A DNA stretch of 64,000 nucleotides from Mycolicibacter arupensis (GTDB taxonomy: Bacteria; Actinomycetota; Actinomycetes; Mycobacteriales; Mycobacteriaceae), in assembly GCF_002086515.1 (NCBI RefSeq), contig NZ_MVHH01000001.1:186001-250000 (forward strand). Reading direction: 5' to 3'. Shown here in pieces: positions 8,506 through 17,451 of the stretch (positions are counted from its first letter, which is position 1; each line of letters opens with the position of its first letter). Position numbers and translations under genes: made by a program. The notes beneath the pieces were generated by a model. It had not been told where the DNA came from and did no database searches. It was given only the letters and a program-made list of their open reading frames with translations.

Positions 8506-9579
8506 TCACACGTCGCTGGAGTAGCGGATTCCGCAGTCCGGAATCGACACCCCGGGCCAGACGCGGGCCCCCCGCAGCAGCTCACAGCGCGCCCCGATGT
8601 CGGCGCCGTCGCCGATCACCCCGTCGCGGATCAGTGCCCGCGGGCCGATCCGGGCGCCGAAGCCGATGATCGAGCGTTCGATGACGCAACCGGCCTCGAC
8701 CTTCACCCCGTCGAAGATCACCGCGCCGTCGAGCCGAGCCCCCGGACCGATCTCCGCGCCCCGGCCCACCACGGTCCCGCCGATCAGCACCGCACCCGGC
8801 GCCACCGAGGCCCCATCGTGCACCAGGGACTCACCACGTTGTCCGGTCAGCGCGGGCGACGGCGCGATGCCGCGCACCAGGTCAGCCGAACCGCGCACGA
8901 AGTCCTCCGGAGTGCCCATGTCGCGCCAGTAGCTGGTGTCGACGTAGCCGCAGACCTTCACCCCGTCCGACAGCAGCGCCGGGAACACCTCGCGCTCCAC
9001 CGAGACCGGCCGCCCACGCGGAATGGCCTCGATCACTTTGCGGGACAACACATAACAGCCGGCATTTATCTGGTCAGTCGGTGGGTCCTCGGTCTTCTCC
9101 AGGAATGCGGTGACCCGGCCGTCACGGGTGGGGACGCACCCGAAGGCCCGCGGGTCACCTACCCGCACCAGGTGCAGGGTGGCCTCAGCGCCGTGCTCGC
9201 GGTGGTAGTCGTATAACTCGGTCAAGTCCGCCCCGGACAAGACGTCGCCGTTGAACACCATCGCCGTGTCGTGGCGCAGCTTTGCCGCGACGTTGGCGAT
9301 GCCGCCGCCGGTGCCCAGCGGCTCCTCCTCGGTCACGTAGTCGATCTGCAGGCCCAGCGCCGACCCGTCGCCGAACTCCTCGGAGAACACCTCCGGCTTG
9401 TAGGAGGTGCTGAGAATGACGTGCTGGACTCCGGCGGCGGCGATCCGTGACAGCAGATGAGTCAGGAACGGCAGACCCGCGGTCGGCAGCATCGGCTTGG
9501 GCGCGGACAGCGTCAGCGGCCGCAGCCGAGTCCCCTTGCCGCCGACGAGGACGACCGCGTCGACTTCGCTCAGTGTCAC
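8506..9579 (-). CDS. manC: Mannose-1-phosphate guanylyltransferase
   Basis: This enzyme makes GDP-mannose from mannose-1-phosphate and GTP, supplying mannosyltransferases for PIM, LM and LAM (Rv3264c type, also called rmlA2 or manB). The 357-residue protein opens VTLSEVDAVVLVGGKGTRLR with PLTLSAPKPMLP, the nucleotidyltransferase signature. It has FNGDVLSGAD in the active site and a C-terminal left-handed beta-helix of hexapeptide-like repeats (GAVLIGGTVVGRGAEIGPGA). The GTG at 9579 overlaps the wbbL stop (GTGA), which fixes the start. Confidence 0.93.
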   Translation of the reverse strand: MTLSEVDAVVLVGGKGTRLRPLTLSAPKPMLPTAGLPFLTHLLSRIAAAGVQHVILSTSYKPEVFSEEFGDGSALGLQIDYVTEEEPLGTGGGIANVAAKLRHDTAMVFNGDVLSGADLTELYDYHREHGAEATLHLVRVGDPRAFGCVPTRDGRVTAFLEKTEDPPTDQINAGCYVLSRKVIEAIPRGRPVSVEREVFPALLSDGVKVCGYVDTSYWRDMGTPEDFVRGSADLVRGIAPSPALTGQRGESLVHDGASVAPGAVLIGGTVVGRGAEIGPGARLDGAVIFDGVKVEAGCVIERSIIGFGARIGPRALIRDGVIGDGADIGARCELLRGARVWPGVSIPDCGIRYSSDV

Positions 9580-10463
9580 GGTTGCCCCTTCGTCAGTTTG
9601 CGGCGAGCGTTGCGCACCGCCAGATGTGAGCGCACTGCCAGCGCACCCCGCATGCTCCAGCGCAGCGGGGCCCGCCACCATCCGGTGTGCCGGTCGGCCA
9701 GGTAGGTGTAGGTACTGCGGTGGTGTGCCGCCAGGTTGCGCGCCGGGTCCTTGCCGGTGGCGTGACCCTTCTGATGCAACACCTCGGCGGAGGGCACGTA
9801 GACGTTGAGCCAGCCTTCCTTGGCCAGCCGGTCCCCCAGGTCGACGTCCTCCATGTAGAGGAAATAGCGCTCGTCGAAGCCACCGATCGCGTCGAACGCA
9901 GCCCGGCGTACCAGCAGGCAAGCCCCGGACAGCCACCCCACCGGGCGTTCGCTGGGTTCCTGGTGCTCCTGCCGATAGGCGCGGCTCCACGGGTTGTTGG
10001 GCCACACCGGGCCGACGACGGCATGCATTCCCCCGCGGATGAGGCTGGGCAGATGCCGCGCCGAGGGATACACCGAGCCGTCGGGGTCCCGGATCAGCGG
10101 GCCCAGCGTCGCCGCATTCGGCCAACGGGCAGCGGCATCCAGCAGGGCATCGATACTGCCCGGCCCCCACTGCACGTCGGGATTGGCCACGATGAGAAAT
10201 TCGCTACGGGGGGCATCCTCGGTGTCCAGCTGCGCCACCCCGGCGTTGACCGCGCCGCCGTAGCCCAGGTTGGCCCCGGTCCGCAGCAGGTGCACATGGG
10301 GATACCGCTGCACGGCCTCCTCCGGGGCACCATCGGTCGATCCGTTGTCGGCCATCACCACGCGAACCGGGCGATCGGTTGCCAGCGACAACGACGCCAG
10401 GAAGCGATCCAGATGCCAACCCGGCGAATAGGTCACCGTCACCACCGGTAGCGCCTCACTCAC
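9576..10463 (-). CDS. wbbL: Rhamnosyltransferase WbbL (GlcNAc-PP-decaprenol rhamnosyltransferase)
   Basis: WbbL adds rhamnose to decaprenyl-diphospho-GlcNAc, completing the linker that ties arabinogalactan to peptidoglycan; it is an essential cell-wall step in mycobacteria. The 295-residue GT-A protein has the family-2 motifs VVMADNGSTDGAPEEA, GANLGYGGAVNAG, FLIVANPDVQWG and FLYMEDVDLGDRLAKEG. The start is the GTG at 10463 (VSEALPVVTVTY); the longer open frame upstream has no family similarity. It lies in rmlD-wbbL-manC, with a 10-bp gap after rmlD. Confidence 0.94.
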   Translation of the reverse strand: MSEALPVVTVTYSPGWHLDRFLASLSLATDRPVRVVMADNGSTDGAPEEAVQRYPHVHLLRTGANLGYGGAVNAGVAQLDTEDAPRSEFLIVANPDVQWGPGSIDALLDAAARWPNAATLGPLIRDPDGSVYPSARHLPSLIRGGMHAVVGPVWPNNPWSRAYRQEHQEPSERPVGWLSGACLLVRRAAFDAIGGFDERYFLYMEDVDLGDRLAKEGWLNVYVPSAEVLHQKGHATGKDPARNLAAHHRSTYTYLADRHTGWWRAPLRWSMRGALAVRSHLAVRNARRKLTKGQP

Positions 10464-10473
10464 GGCGTAGAGG

Positions 10474-11331
10474 TTATCTGGCCAATGCCGCAGACAGTGC
10501 ATCGCTCCACCGGCGCAGCGGCTGCAGGCCGGCCCGCGCCGATTCAGTTCCCGAGAGCGCGGAGTAGGCGGGCCGGGCCGCCGGGCGGGGATGCACGGCA
10601 CTGCTGACCGGGCGAACCCGGTCCGGATCGGCGCCCACCGCGGCGAACACCGCCCGGGCTTGTTCGTACCGGCTCGCGGCCCCGGCGTTGGCGGCGTGCA
10701 CCACCCGGGCGCGTGGCGGTGCGGCCGCCAGCGCCAGCAGCGCATCGACGAGGTCACCGACATAGGTCGGGGACCCGATCTGGTCGTCGACCATCTCCAC
10801 GTCGCCGTCACCAGCGGCCTTCTCGCGCATCGCCGCCACGAAGTCGGTGCCACCGGGGGCGCCGGTGTATACCCACGCGGTACGCACCACCAGGGCGTCC
10901 GGCGAGGCCGCCAGCACGGCACTCTCACCGGCCAGCTTGGTGCGGCCGTACACCGACAGCGGGCGGGTGGCATCACCGGTTTCGTACGGCCGCGGCGCGG
11001 CCCCGCCGAAGTCGCCATCGAAGACGTAATCGGTGGAGATGTGGATCAGCCGCGCACCGGCACGCCCGCAGGCGGCCGCCAGGTGGCCTGGTCCGGCCGC
11101 GTTGACGGCGTGGGCCCGCTCGGCATCGGCCTCCGCGGCGTCCACCTGGGTATAGGCCGCGCAATTGATCAGCACGTCACCGGCGCGCACGTCGATGCGA
11201 TCCACCGCGTCAGGATCGGTGATATCGCACTGCGCCGAGGTCAGCGCCAGCACGTCGGCACCCGCGTCAGCAGCACGTTTGGCCAGGAAAGTTCCGACTT
11301 GGCCGCCGGCTCCGGTGATCACGATCCGCAT
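10474..11331 (-). CDS. rmlD: dTDP-4-dehydrorhamnose reductase
   Basis: RmlD makes dTDP-L-rhamnose, the donor for WbbL. The 285-residue short-chain reductase starts MRIVITGAGGQVGTFLAKRA with the GxxGxxG NAD(P) motif. It carries HISTDYVFDG and the catalytic YGRTKLAGE (YxxxK). Length is close to the usual 300. It is the first gene of the leftward rmlD-wbbL-manC operon, and its promoter lies beside a 57-bp tandem-repeat block. Confidence 0.95.
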   Translation of the reverse strand: MRIVITGAGGQVGTFLAKRAADAGADVLALTSAQCDITDPDAVDRIDVRAGDVLINCAAYTQVDAAEADAERAHAVNAAGPGHLAAACGRAGARLIHISTDYVFDGDFGGAAPRPYETGDATRPLSVYGRTKLAGESAVLAASPDALVVRTAWVYTGAPGGTDFVAAMREKAAGDGDVEMVDDQIGSPTYVGDLVDALLALAAAPPRARVVHAANAGAASRYEQARAVFAAVGADPDRVRPVSSAVHPRPAARPAYSALSGTESARAGLQPLRRWSDALSAALAR

Positions 11332-11347
11332 GAGCGACGAGCTTATG

Positions 11348-11608
11348 CGGCGGCTCCAGCTTCACTAAGCCACCGGACCCAAACGGCGGCTCCAGCTTCG
11401 CCTCTCCTTCGTCGAGGCTCGCTAAGCCACCGGCCCCAAACGGCGGCTCCAGCTTCGCCTCTCCTTCGTCGAGGCTCGCTAAGCCACCGGCCCCAAACGG
11501 CGGCTCCAGCTTCGCCTCTCCTTCGTCGAGGCTCGCTAAGCCACCGGCCCCAAACGGCGGCTCCAGCTTCGCCTCTCCTTCGTCGAGGCTCGCTAAGCCA
11601 CCGGCCCA
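11348..11608. repeat. Tandem repeat, 57-bp unit, four full copies plus one shortened
   Basis: Units begin CGGCGGCTCC at 11384, 11441, 11498 and 11555, exactly 57 bp apart and nearly identical. A shortened first copy starts at 11348 (36 bp, missing 21 bp). It fills most of the 337-bp gap between the divergent rmlD and lcp1 genes. Each unit contains GCCTC and GAGGC nine bases apart, able to form a small stem. The unit length (19 codons) keeps both strands open, but that coding potential looks accidental. Confidence 0.92.
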
Positions 11609-11668
11609 GCACTGGCACGCCGAAGTCGGCTACCGGCGATACGGCAGTTACACAAGTAATCTGAAGTG

Positions 11669-13138
11669 ATGCCTGTGCAACGTGTGATTCGTGTGATCGC
11701 CACGGTGGCAGCCGTCGCCATCGTCCTGGGCACCGGAGTCGCCTGGAGCCAAGTCCGGTCCTTCGAGGACGGCATCTTCCACGTCTCATCGCTGGCCCTG
11801 GGTGACGGCGGATCCGACGGAGCGGTCGACATCCTGCTGGTCGGGATGGACAGCCGCACCGACGCGCACGGCAACCCACTGACCCCCGAAGAGCTGGCCG
11901 CACTGCGCGTCGGGGACGACGAAGCCACCAACACCGACACCATCATCTTGGTCCGGATCCCCAACAACGGGAAGTCCGCCACCGCGATCTCGATCCCCCG
12001 CGACTCCTACGTGGCCGCACCCGGGCTGGACAAGACCAAGATCAACGGTGTGTACGGGGCCACCCGGCTGGAGACCGCCGACGCACTCGTCGAATCCGGG
12101 ATGGACCCGATCCAGGCGCAGGCGCGCGGCACCGAGGCGGGACGTGAGGCCCTGATCAAGACGGTGGCCGATCTGACCGGCGTCACCGTCGACCACTACG
12201 CCGAGATCGGACTGCTGGGATTCTCGCTGATCACCGATGCCCTCGGAGGCGTCGACGTATGCCTCAAGGAGCCCGTGTTTGAGGAGCTCTCCGGCGCGGA
12301 CTTCCCGGCCGGCTGGCAACGGCTGGGCGGCGCCCAAGCGCTCAGCTTCGTGCGGCAGCGCCACGAACTTCCCCACGGCGACTTGGACCGAGTCCGGCGC
12401 CAGCAGACGGTGATGGCGTCGCTGGCCCACCAGGTCATCTCCGGCAAGACACTGTCGAGCCCGGGCACCCTCTCCCGACTGCAGGCCGCAGTGCAGCGTT
12501 CGGTGGTGCTCTCCGCCGGGTGGGACGTGATCGACTTCGTCACCAAGGCCCAAGACCTGGCGGCGGGCAAGGTCGCCTTCGCGACCATCCCGGTGCTCGA
12601 GGAGGCCGGGTGGAGCGACGACGGCATGCAGAGCGTGGTGCGGGTCGACCCCAACCAGGTTGCCGACTGGGTGGCCGGCCTGCTGCACGATCAGGACGAG
12701 GGCAAGACCGAGCTGCTGGCTTACAGCCCGGAGAACACCACCGCCAGCGTGCTCAACGACACCGACATCAACGGCTTGGCCGCGGCGGTCTCCGGCGTGC
12801 TCAACGCCAAGGGCTTCGGGACCGGCGCCGTCGGCAACAACGAGACCGAGCACGTGACCACCAGTCAGGTGCAGGCCTCCTCGGCCGAAGACCCCGGCGC
12901 GCGCGCGGTGGCCAGGGACCTGGGTGGACTGCCGGTGGTGGCCAACGAGTCCGTTCCCAGCGGCACGGTGCGCGTGGTGCTGTCCAATGACTACACCGGC
13001 CCCGGATCGGGCCTGGGCTCCGGCGATCGCACCGAGGCGGCCGGCATCTCCAGCTACGACGAAGACGACGCGCCTCAAATCCCGGTTGCATCACCGATCC
13101 TGACCGCAGGTTCCAACGACCCGCAGTGCGTGAACTAA
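11669..13138 (+). CDS. lcp1: LytR-CpsA-Psr ligase, Lcp1/CpsA family
   Basis: Membrane-anchored ligase that attaches arabinogalactan to peptidoglycan (Rv3267 type). The 489-residue protein has one N-terminal membrane segment (VIATVAAVAIVLGTGVAW). The LCP domain (about 50-300) contains VDILLVGMDSRTDA, the arginine-rich SIPRDSYV and FVRQRHELPHGDLDR. A C-terminal LytR_C domain (about 370-455) contains VRVVLSNDYTG. The start is ATG 11669, with GTG 11666 in frame just before it. It is divergent from rmlD-wbbL-manC, which makes the linker it uses. Confidence 0.92.
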   Translation: MPVQRVIRVIATVAAVAIVLGTGVAWSQVRSFEDGIFHVSSLALGDGGSDGAVDILLVGMDSRTDAHGNPLTPEELAALRVGDDEATNTDTIILVRIPNNGKSATAISIPRDSYVAAPGLDKTKINGVYGATRLETADALVESGMDPIQAQARGTEAGREALIKTVADLTGVTVDHYAEIGLLGFSLITDALGGVDVCLKEPVFEELSGADFPAGWQRLGGAQALSFVRQRHELPHGDLDRVRRQQTVMASLAHQVISGKTLSSPGTLSRLQAAVQRSVVLSAGWDVIDFVTKAQDLAAGKVAFATIPVLEEAGWSDDGMQSVVRVDPNQVADWVAGLLHDQDEGKTELLAYSPENTTASVLNDTDINGLAAAVSGVLNAKGFGTGAVGNNETEHVTTSQVQASSAEDPGARAVARDLGGLPVVANESVPSGTVRVVLSNDYTGPGSGLGSGDRTEAAGISSYDEDDAPQIPVASPILTAGSNDPQCVN

Positions 13139-13148
13139 CGTCGCTGCG

Positions 13149-13874
13149 GTGACCAACCTCAGCTCGGCGATCCTTGATCCGATCCTGCGCGCCGACCCGG
13201 TGGGGCCACGAATCACCCACTATGACGACGCGACCGGGGAACGCATCGAGCTGTCCGCGGCGACATTGGCGAATTGGGCAGCCAAGACCGGCAACCTGCT
13301 GCGCGACGAGCTCGGCGCCGGCCCGGGCAGCCGCGTCGCGGTGTTGTTGCCGGCGCACTGGCAGACCGCGGCGGTGCTGTTCGGCGTGTGGTGGATCGGC
13401 GCCGAGGTGCTGCTGGACGCGCCGGACGGCGACGCCGACGTCGCGCTGTGCACAGCCGACCGTCTCGACCAAGGTGATGCAGCGGTGGCAGATCGCGGCG
13501 GCGAAGTGGTGGTGCTGTCCCTGGACCCGTTCGGCAGGCCCGCCCCGGACCTGCCGGTGGGCGTCACCGACTACGCAACGTCGGTGCGCGTGCACGGCGA
13601 CCAGCTCGTGGCCGAACGGCACCCCGGCCCGGCCCTGGCCGCCGCCTCCGCCGACGACGTATTGGCGCGGTGCCGGAGCTTCGCGGCAGCAACGGGTCTG
13701 ACGCCATCGGATCGGGTGTGGTCCGACCGCGGCTGGGAGACCCCGGCTGAGTTGATCGAGCACATGCTGTCGGTGTTCGCCGTGGGTGCGTCCCTGGTAC
13801 AGGTCGCCAACCCCGACCCCGACCTGCAGGAGCACCGCCGGGCCAGCGAAAAGGTCACCCGAACGCTGGACTGA
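13149..13874 (+). CDS. TIGR03089 family protein (truncated acyl-CoA-synthetase-like)
   Basis: A 241-residue actinobacterial protein of the TIGR03089 family, the counterpart of Rv3268. It resembles the N-terminal part of adenylate-forming enzymes (ATLANWAAKTGNLLRDELG, VAVLLPAHWQTAAVLFGVWWIGAEVL) but lacks the ATP-binding and catalytic C-terminal motifs. It therefore probably does not activate acyl groups. It starts with GTG 10 bp after lcp1 and is likely cotranscribed. Function is unknown. Confidence 0.8.
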   Translation: MTNLSSAILDPILRADPVGPRITHYDDATGERIELSAATLANWAAKTGNLLRDELGAGPGSRVAVLLPAHWQTAAVLFGVWWIGAEVLLDAPDGDADVALCTADRLDQGDAAVADRGGEVVVLSLDPFGRPAPDLPVGVTDYATSVRVHGDQLVAERHPGPALAAASADDVLARCRSFAAATGLTPSDRVWSDRGWETPAELIEHMLSVFAVGASLVQVANPDPDLQEHRRASEKVTRTLD

Positions 13875-13989
13875 ACCACCGACCCGCCCGCGAGTCGGAC
13901 CTCCACGACACGACACGACACGCCCATTTCTCGTCGCCGGATTCCGGCTGGGCGCCCGCCTCCGCACCACACCGCGCCCCGCTATTCAT

Positions 13990-14016
13990 GCATAGATGCT
14001 TATATGCTGATACTCT
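13990..14016 (+). promoter_or_regulatory. pacL1-ctpC promoter with GCATA-N8-TATGC operator candidate
   Basis: The inverted repeat GCATA (13990-13994) and TATGC (14003-14007) lies just upstream of a TACTCT -10-like hexamer at 14011-14016. A bound repressor would cover the -35/spacer region. The AT-rich character contrasts with the surroundings. A metal-sensing ArsR/SmtB-type or similar regulator is a reasonable guess because the genes export metal. Confidence 0.5.
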
Positions 14017-14055
14017 TGCCCGCAAGTACGCGCCCAGGAAACGAGGAGAAGGCTC

Positions 14056-14337
14056 ATGGCAGTGCAGGGATTGCTGGCTAAAGCGGCGTCAACGGTGTTC
14101 ACCGGGCTGGTCGGTGTAAGTGCTTACGAGGTGGCCCGACGGGCCCTGGCGAAGGCTCCGCTGCATGAGGCCGCGGTCACCGCCACCGAGTGGAGCCTGC
14201 GTGGCACCCGCCGGGCCGAAGAGGTGGCCGAATCAGCCCGGCTGAAGGTCGCCGACGTGGTCGCCGAGGCCCGGGAGCGCATCGGCGAGGAGGCCACCCC
14301 GCCGGCCGCGGCCGTCGCGCACGACCACGACCACTGA
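14056..14337 (+). CDS. pacL1: PacL1-type P-ATPase-associated chaperone (DUF1490)
   Basis: Small membrane-anchored metal-binding partner of the P-type ATPase CtpC (Rv3269 type; DUF1490 proteins stabilise their ATPases and bind metal). The 93 residues have an N-terminal membrane segment (VFTGLVGVSAYEVARRAL), an amphipathic helical middle (EEVAESARLKVADVVAEA) and a C-terminal HDHDH metal-binding tail. A good AGGAGAAGG site precedes the ATG. It lies just upstream of ctpC. Confidence 0.9.
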   Translation: MAVQGLLAKAASTVFTGLVGVSAYEVARRALAKAPLHEAAVTATEWSLRGTRRAEEVAESARLKVADVVAEARERIGEEATPPAAAVAHDHDH

Positions 14338-14368
14338 CCGCCCGGCGCCGACGATGGGAAGCCCAACG

Positions 14369-16573
14369 ATGACACGCAACGGCGCCGTGGCGACCGTGGC
14401 CCCCGATGACGAGCTGACCGTCGTCTCCGACGCGGCCGGCCGGATGCGGGTACGGGTCGGATGGGTACGCGGCGATTCGCGACGTGCGGTGGCCGCCGAG
14501 GAAGCCGCCGGACGAGTCAACGGTGTGCGCACCGTGCACGCCTACCCGCGCACCGGAGCCGTCGTGGTCTGGTATTCACCGCAACGCAGCGACACCGCGG
14601 AGATCCTTGCGGCGATCGCATCGGCGGCCACCGTCGCCACCGAGCTGATCCCGGCCCGCACTCCCCGCTCGGCCGACGTCCGTAACACCGATGTGCTGCG
14701 CATGGTGATCGGCGGCGCCGCGCTGGCGCTGTTGGGAATGCGCCGTTACGTCTTCGCCAGACCGCCGCTGCTGGGACCCAGCGGCCAGCTGGTGGCCACC
14801 GGCGCCACGGTGTTCATGGGCTACCCCTTCCTGCGGGGCGCGCTGCGCTCGATCCGGTCCGGCAAAGCCGGAACCGACGCGCTGGTGACCGCCGCAACGG
14901 TGGCCAGCCTGGTCCTGCGCGAGAACGTGGTAGCGCTCACCGTGTTGTGGTTGCTCAACATCGGCGAGTACCTGCAGGATCTGACGTTGCGCCGCACCCG
15001 CCGCGCCATCTCCGATCTGCTCCGCGGCAACCAGGACACGGCCTGGATCCGGCTGGCCGACGGCACCGAAGTACAGGTGCCCATCGACACGGTGCAGATC
15101 GGCGACGAGGTGATCATCCACGACCACGTGGCGATCCCGGTCGACGGCGACGTCGTCGACGGCGACGCGATCGTGGACCAGTCCGCGATCACCGGCGAGA
15201 CCCTGCCGGTCAGCGTGGCCACCGGCGCGGGCGTGCACGCCGGTTCCGTGGTGGTACGCGGCCGACTGGTCGTACGGGCGACAGCGGTGGGCACCGAGAC
15301 CGTGATCGGCCGGATCATCAGCCGCGTCGAGGAGGCCCAGCACGACCGCGCACCGATCCAGACCGTCGGCGAGAACTTCTCCCGGCGCTTCGTTCCGGCG
15401 TCGTTCCTGTTGTCGGCAGCCACCCTGGTGCTCACCGGCGACGTCCGCCGCGCGATGACGATGCTGCTGATCGCCTGCCCCTGCGCGGTGGGCCTGTCCA
15501 CCCCGACCGCGATCAGCGCGGCGATCGGCAACGGCGCTCGCCGCGGAATCCTGATCAAGGGCGGATCGCATCTGGAGCAGGCCGGCCGGGTCGACGCGAT
15601 CGTCTTCGACAAGACCGGAACGTTGACGGTGGGCCGCCCAGTGGTGACCAACATCGTTGCCATTCATAAGGATTGGCAACCCGAGCAGGTGCTCGCCTAC
15701 GCGGCCAGCTCCGAGTTGCACTCGCGCCACCCCCTGGCCGAGGCGGTGATCCGATCCACCGAGGAACGCCGCATCATCATCCCACCGCATGAGGAGTGCG
15801 AGGTCCTGGTCGGTCTGGGCATCCGAACCTGGGCGGATGGCCGCACCTTGCTGCTGGGCAGCCCGAACCTGCTGCGTTCGGAGAAGGTCCGCATTTCGAA
15901 GAAGGCGGCGGACTGGGTCACCAAACTGCGCGCTCAGGCCGAGACTCCGCTGCTGCTGGCGGTCGATGGCGTCCTGGTCGGTTTGATCAGCTTGCGCGAC
16001 GAAGTCCGCCCCGAGGCCCGTGAGGTGATTGAGGAGCTGCGCACCAAGGGAATTCGCCGGATCGTCATGCTCACGGGCGACCACCCCGAGACCGCGGCGG
16101 CGGTGGCCGGCGAGCTCGGTATCGCGGAATGGCGCGCCGAGGTGCTACCCGAAGACAAGCTGCAGGTGGTCCGCGGATTGCAGGACGAGGGCTACGTGGT
16201 GGGCATGGTCGGCGATGGCGTCAACGACGCGCCGGCGTTGGCCGCCGCCGACATGGGCATCGCGATGGGGCTGGCCGGCACGGACGTGGCGGTCGAGACC
16301 GCCGATGTGGCCCTGGCCAACGACGATCTGCGCCGACTGCTCGATGTCCGGGATCTGGGCGGCCGGGCCGTCGAGGTGATCCGGCAGAACTACGGCATGT
16401 CGATCGCGGTCAATGCGGTCGGCCTGCTGATCGGTGCCGGCGGTGCGCTGTCGCCGGTGCTGGCGGCGATCCTGCACAACGCGTCGTCGGTGGCCGTCGT
16501 GGCCAACAGCTCGCGATTGATCCGCTACCGGCTGCAGACAGAACCGTTGGCGTCTGCACCTGTGGTGCCGTAA
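14369..16573 (+). CDS. ctpC: Metal-exporting P1B-type ATPase CtpC
   Basis: CtpC exports zinc and/or manganese and protects against metal poisoning. The protein (about 734 residues) has an N-terminal HMA-like fold without CxxC, the dephosphorylation loop DQSAITGETLPV, the membrane metal motif LLIACPCAVGLSTPTAISA, the phosphorylation site FDKTGTLTVG and the hinge MVGDGVNDAPAL. ATG 14369 has GGGAAG upstream; the in-frame ATG 14354 would add five residues. It forms an operon with pacL1. Confidence 0.95.
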   Translation: MTRNGAVATVAPDDELTVVSDAAGRMRVRVGWVRGDSRRAVAAEEAAGRVNGVRTVHAYPRTGAVVVWYSPQRSDTAEILAAIASAATVATELIPARTPRSADVRNTDVLRMVIGGAALALLGMRRYVFARPPLLGPSGQLVATGATVFMGYPFLRGALRSIRSGKAGTDALVTAATVASLVLRENVVALTVLWLLNIGEYLQDLTLRRTRRAISDLLRGNQDTAWIRLADGTEVQVPIDTVQIGDEVIIHDHVAIPVDGDVVDGDAIVDQSAITGETLPVSVATGAGVHAGSVVVRGRLVVRATAVGTETVIGRIISRVEEAQHDRAPIQTVGENFSRRFVPASFLLSAATLVLTGDVRRAMTMLLIACPCAVGLSTPTAISAAIGNGARRGILIKGGSHLEQAGRVDAIVFDKTGTLTVGRPVVTNIVAIHKDWQPEQVLAYAASSELHSRHPLAEAVIRSTEERRIIIPPHEECEVLVGLGIRTWADGRTLLLGSPNLLRSEKVRISKKAADWVTKLRAQAETPLLLAVDGVLVGLISLRDEVRPEAREVIEELRTKGIRRIVMLTGDHPETAAAVAGELGIAEWRAEVLPEDKLQVVRGLQDEGYVVGMVGDGVNDAPALAAADMGIAMGLAGTDVAVETADVALANDDLRRLLDVRDLGGRAVEVIRQNYGMSIAVNAVGLLIGAGGALSPVLAAILHNASSVAVVANSSRLIRYRLQTEPLASAPVVP

Positions 16574-16583
16574 TCTGTTCCCC

Positions 16584-16634
16584 GTCCCGACTGTTCCTGT
16601 CGAGCACCACCACCAGCTCCAGGGCAGTCGGGAC
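16584..16634. terminator. Bidirectional hairpin between convergent genes
   Basis: GTCCCGACTG at 16584-16593 pairs perfectly with CAGTCGGGAC at 16625-16634 across a 31-nt loop. It lies between the ends of ctpC and the convergent metal-transporter-like gene. There is no T-run, as usual in mycobacteria. Confidence 0.6.
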
Positions 16635-16678
16635 TTCGCGTTCCTGCCCCAGTGTCTGCCGGCTGCCCCGAGCAGGGT

Positions 16679-17389
16679 TCAGCAGCCGCAGCCCTCACCG
16701 CGCCATGAGCGGAAACCCTGCCACACCGAAACGCCCGCCACCCCCAGGCCGATCAGCGGGTCCAGCCACCAACCACCGGCCCACTGCGTGGCGAGCGTGA
16801 GCCCGACCAGCACCGCGGCGGCCTGGATGGCACACAGGTAGTTCTGCACTCCCTCACCGACCGTCGCCGCCGAGCCCAACCTCGTGCCGAGCCGTCGCTG
16901 GGCACGGCCCAAGATCGGCATCACCAGAGCGGCGGCGGCCGTCACCGCAATGCCGATGGCGGTGCCCTCACTGCGCTGGTCTCCGAAGAAGTGGTGCACC
17001 GACTCCGCCGCGATATAGGGGGCGTTGATCCAGAACGAGATCGCGACCCCGATCTGGGCGCGCCGCTCGGCGGTCTCGGACAGCGTGCGAGCACCGGTGA
17101 ACCGCCAGATCACCACGGCACCGGCCAGCGCCTCGGGAATAGCGCCCAGGGCCCAACCGGTCAGCGCGATCGACCCTGCCGCCAGACCCTGCCACAGGCC
17201 CATCACGCCTTCCACCGAGACCAGCACCAGACTCACCCAGGCGAGCCGACGGGCCCAGATCGCCGCACGGCGCCAGCCCTCATCTCGAACCACTGGAACG
17301 GTATGGGCGTGCCCGGCGTGATCATGGTCGTGCGCATCGTTCACCGGCTCGGCGATGCCCGTTGCAGGCCCCACGACGCGACTGTCCAC
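16679..17389 (-). CDS. Cation-transporter-like membrane protein with His-rich N-terminus
   Basis: A 236-residue membrane protein with about six hydrophobic segments, resembling the membrane half of cation diffusion facilitators (Rv3271c position). The N-terminus is metal-ligand rich (DAHDHDHAGHAH) and the C-terminus ends GEGCGC. ESVHHFF sits in a predicted loop or helix. The usual cytoplasmic C-terminal CDF domain is missing. Being convergent with ctpC, it probably also deals with divalent metals, but substrate and direction are unknown. Confidence 0.75.
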   Translation of the reverse strand: MDSRVVGPATGIAEPVNDAHDHDHAGHAHTVPVVRDEGWRRAAIWARRLAWVSLVLVSVEGVMGLWQGLAAGSIALTGWALGAIPEALAGAVVIWRFTGARTLSETAERRAQIGVAISFWINAPYIAAESVHHFFGDQRSEGTAIGIAVTAAAALVMPILGRAQRRLGTRLGSAATVGEGVQNYLCAIQAAAVLVGLTLATQWAGGWWLDPLIGLGVAGVSVWQGFRSWRGEGCGC

Positions 17390-17451
17390 GGAAAAAATGC
17401 TACCTGCCGTTTCAGTGAGACAGCCGTCACAGCGGCCGCGGCACCGGTCGC

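Noticed and set aside
11343..11903. Open frame on the minus strand encoding 19-residue repeats (WLSEPRRRRGEAGA type)
   Set aside because: It exists only because the 57-bp repeat is a multiple of three; it also overlaps lcp1 in antisense and has no start signal.
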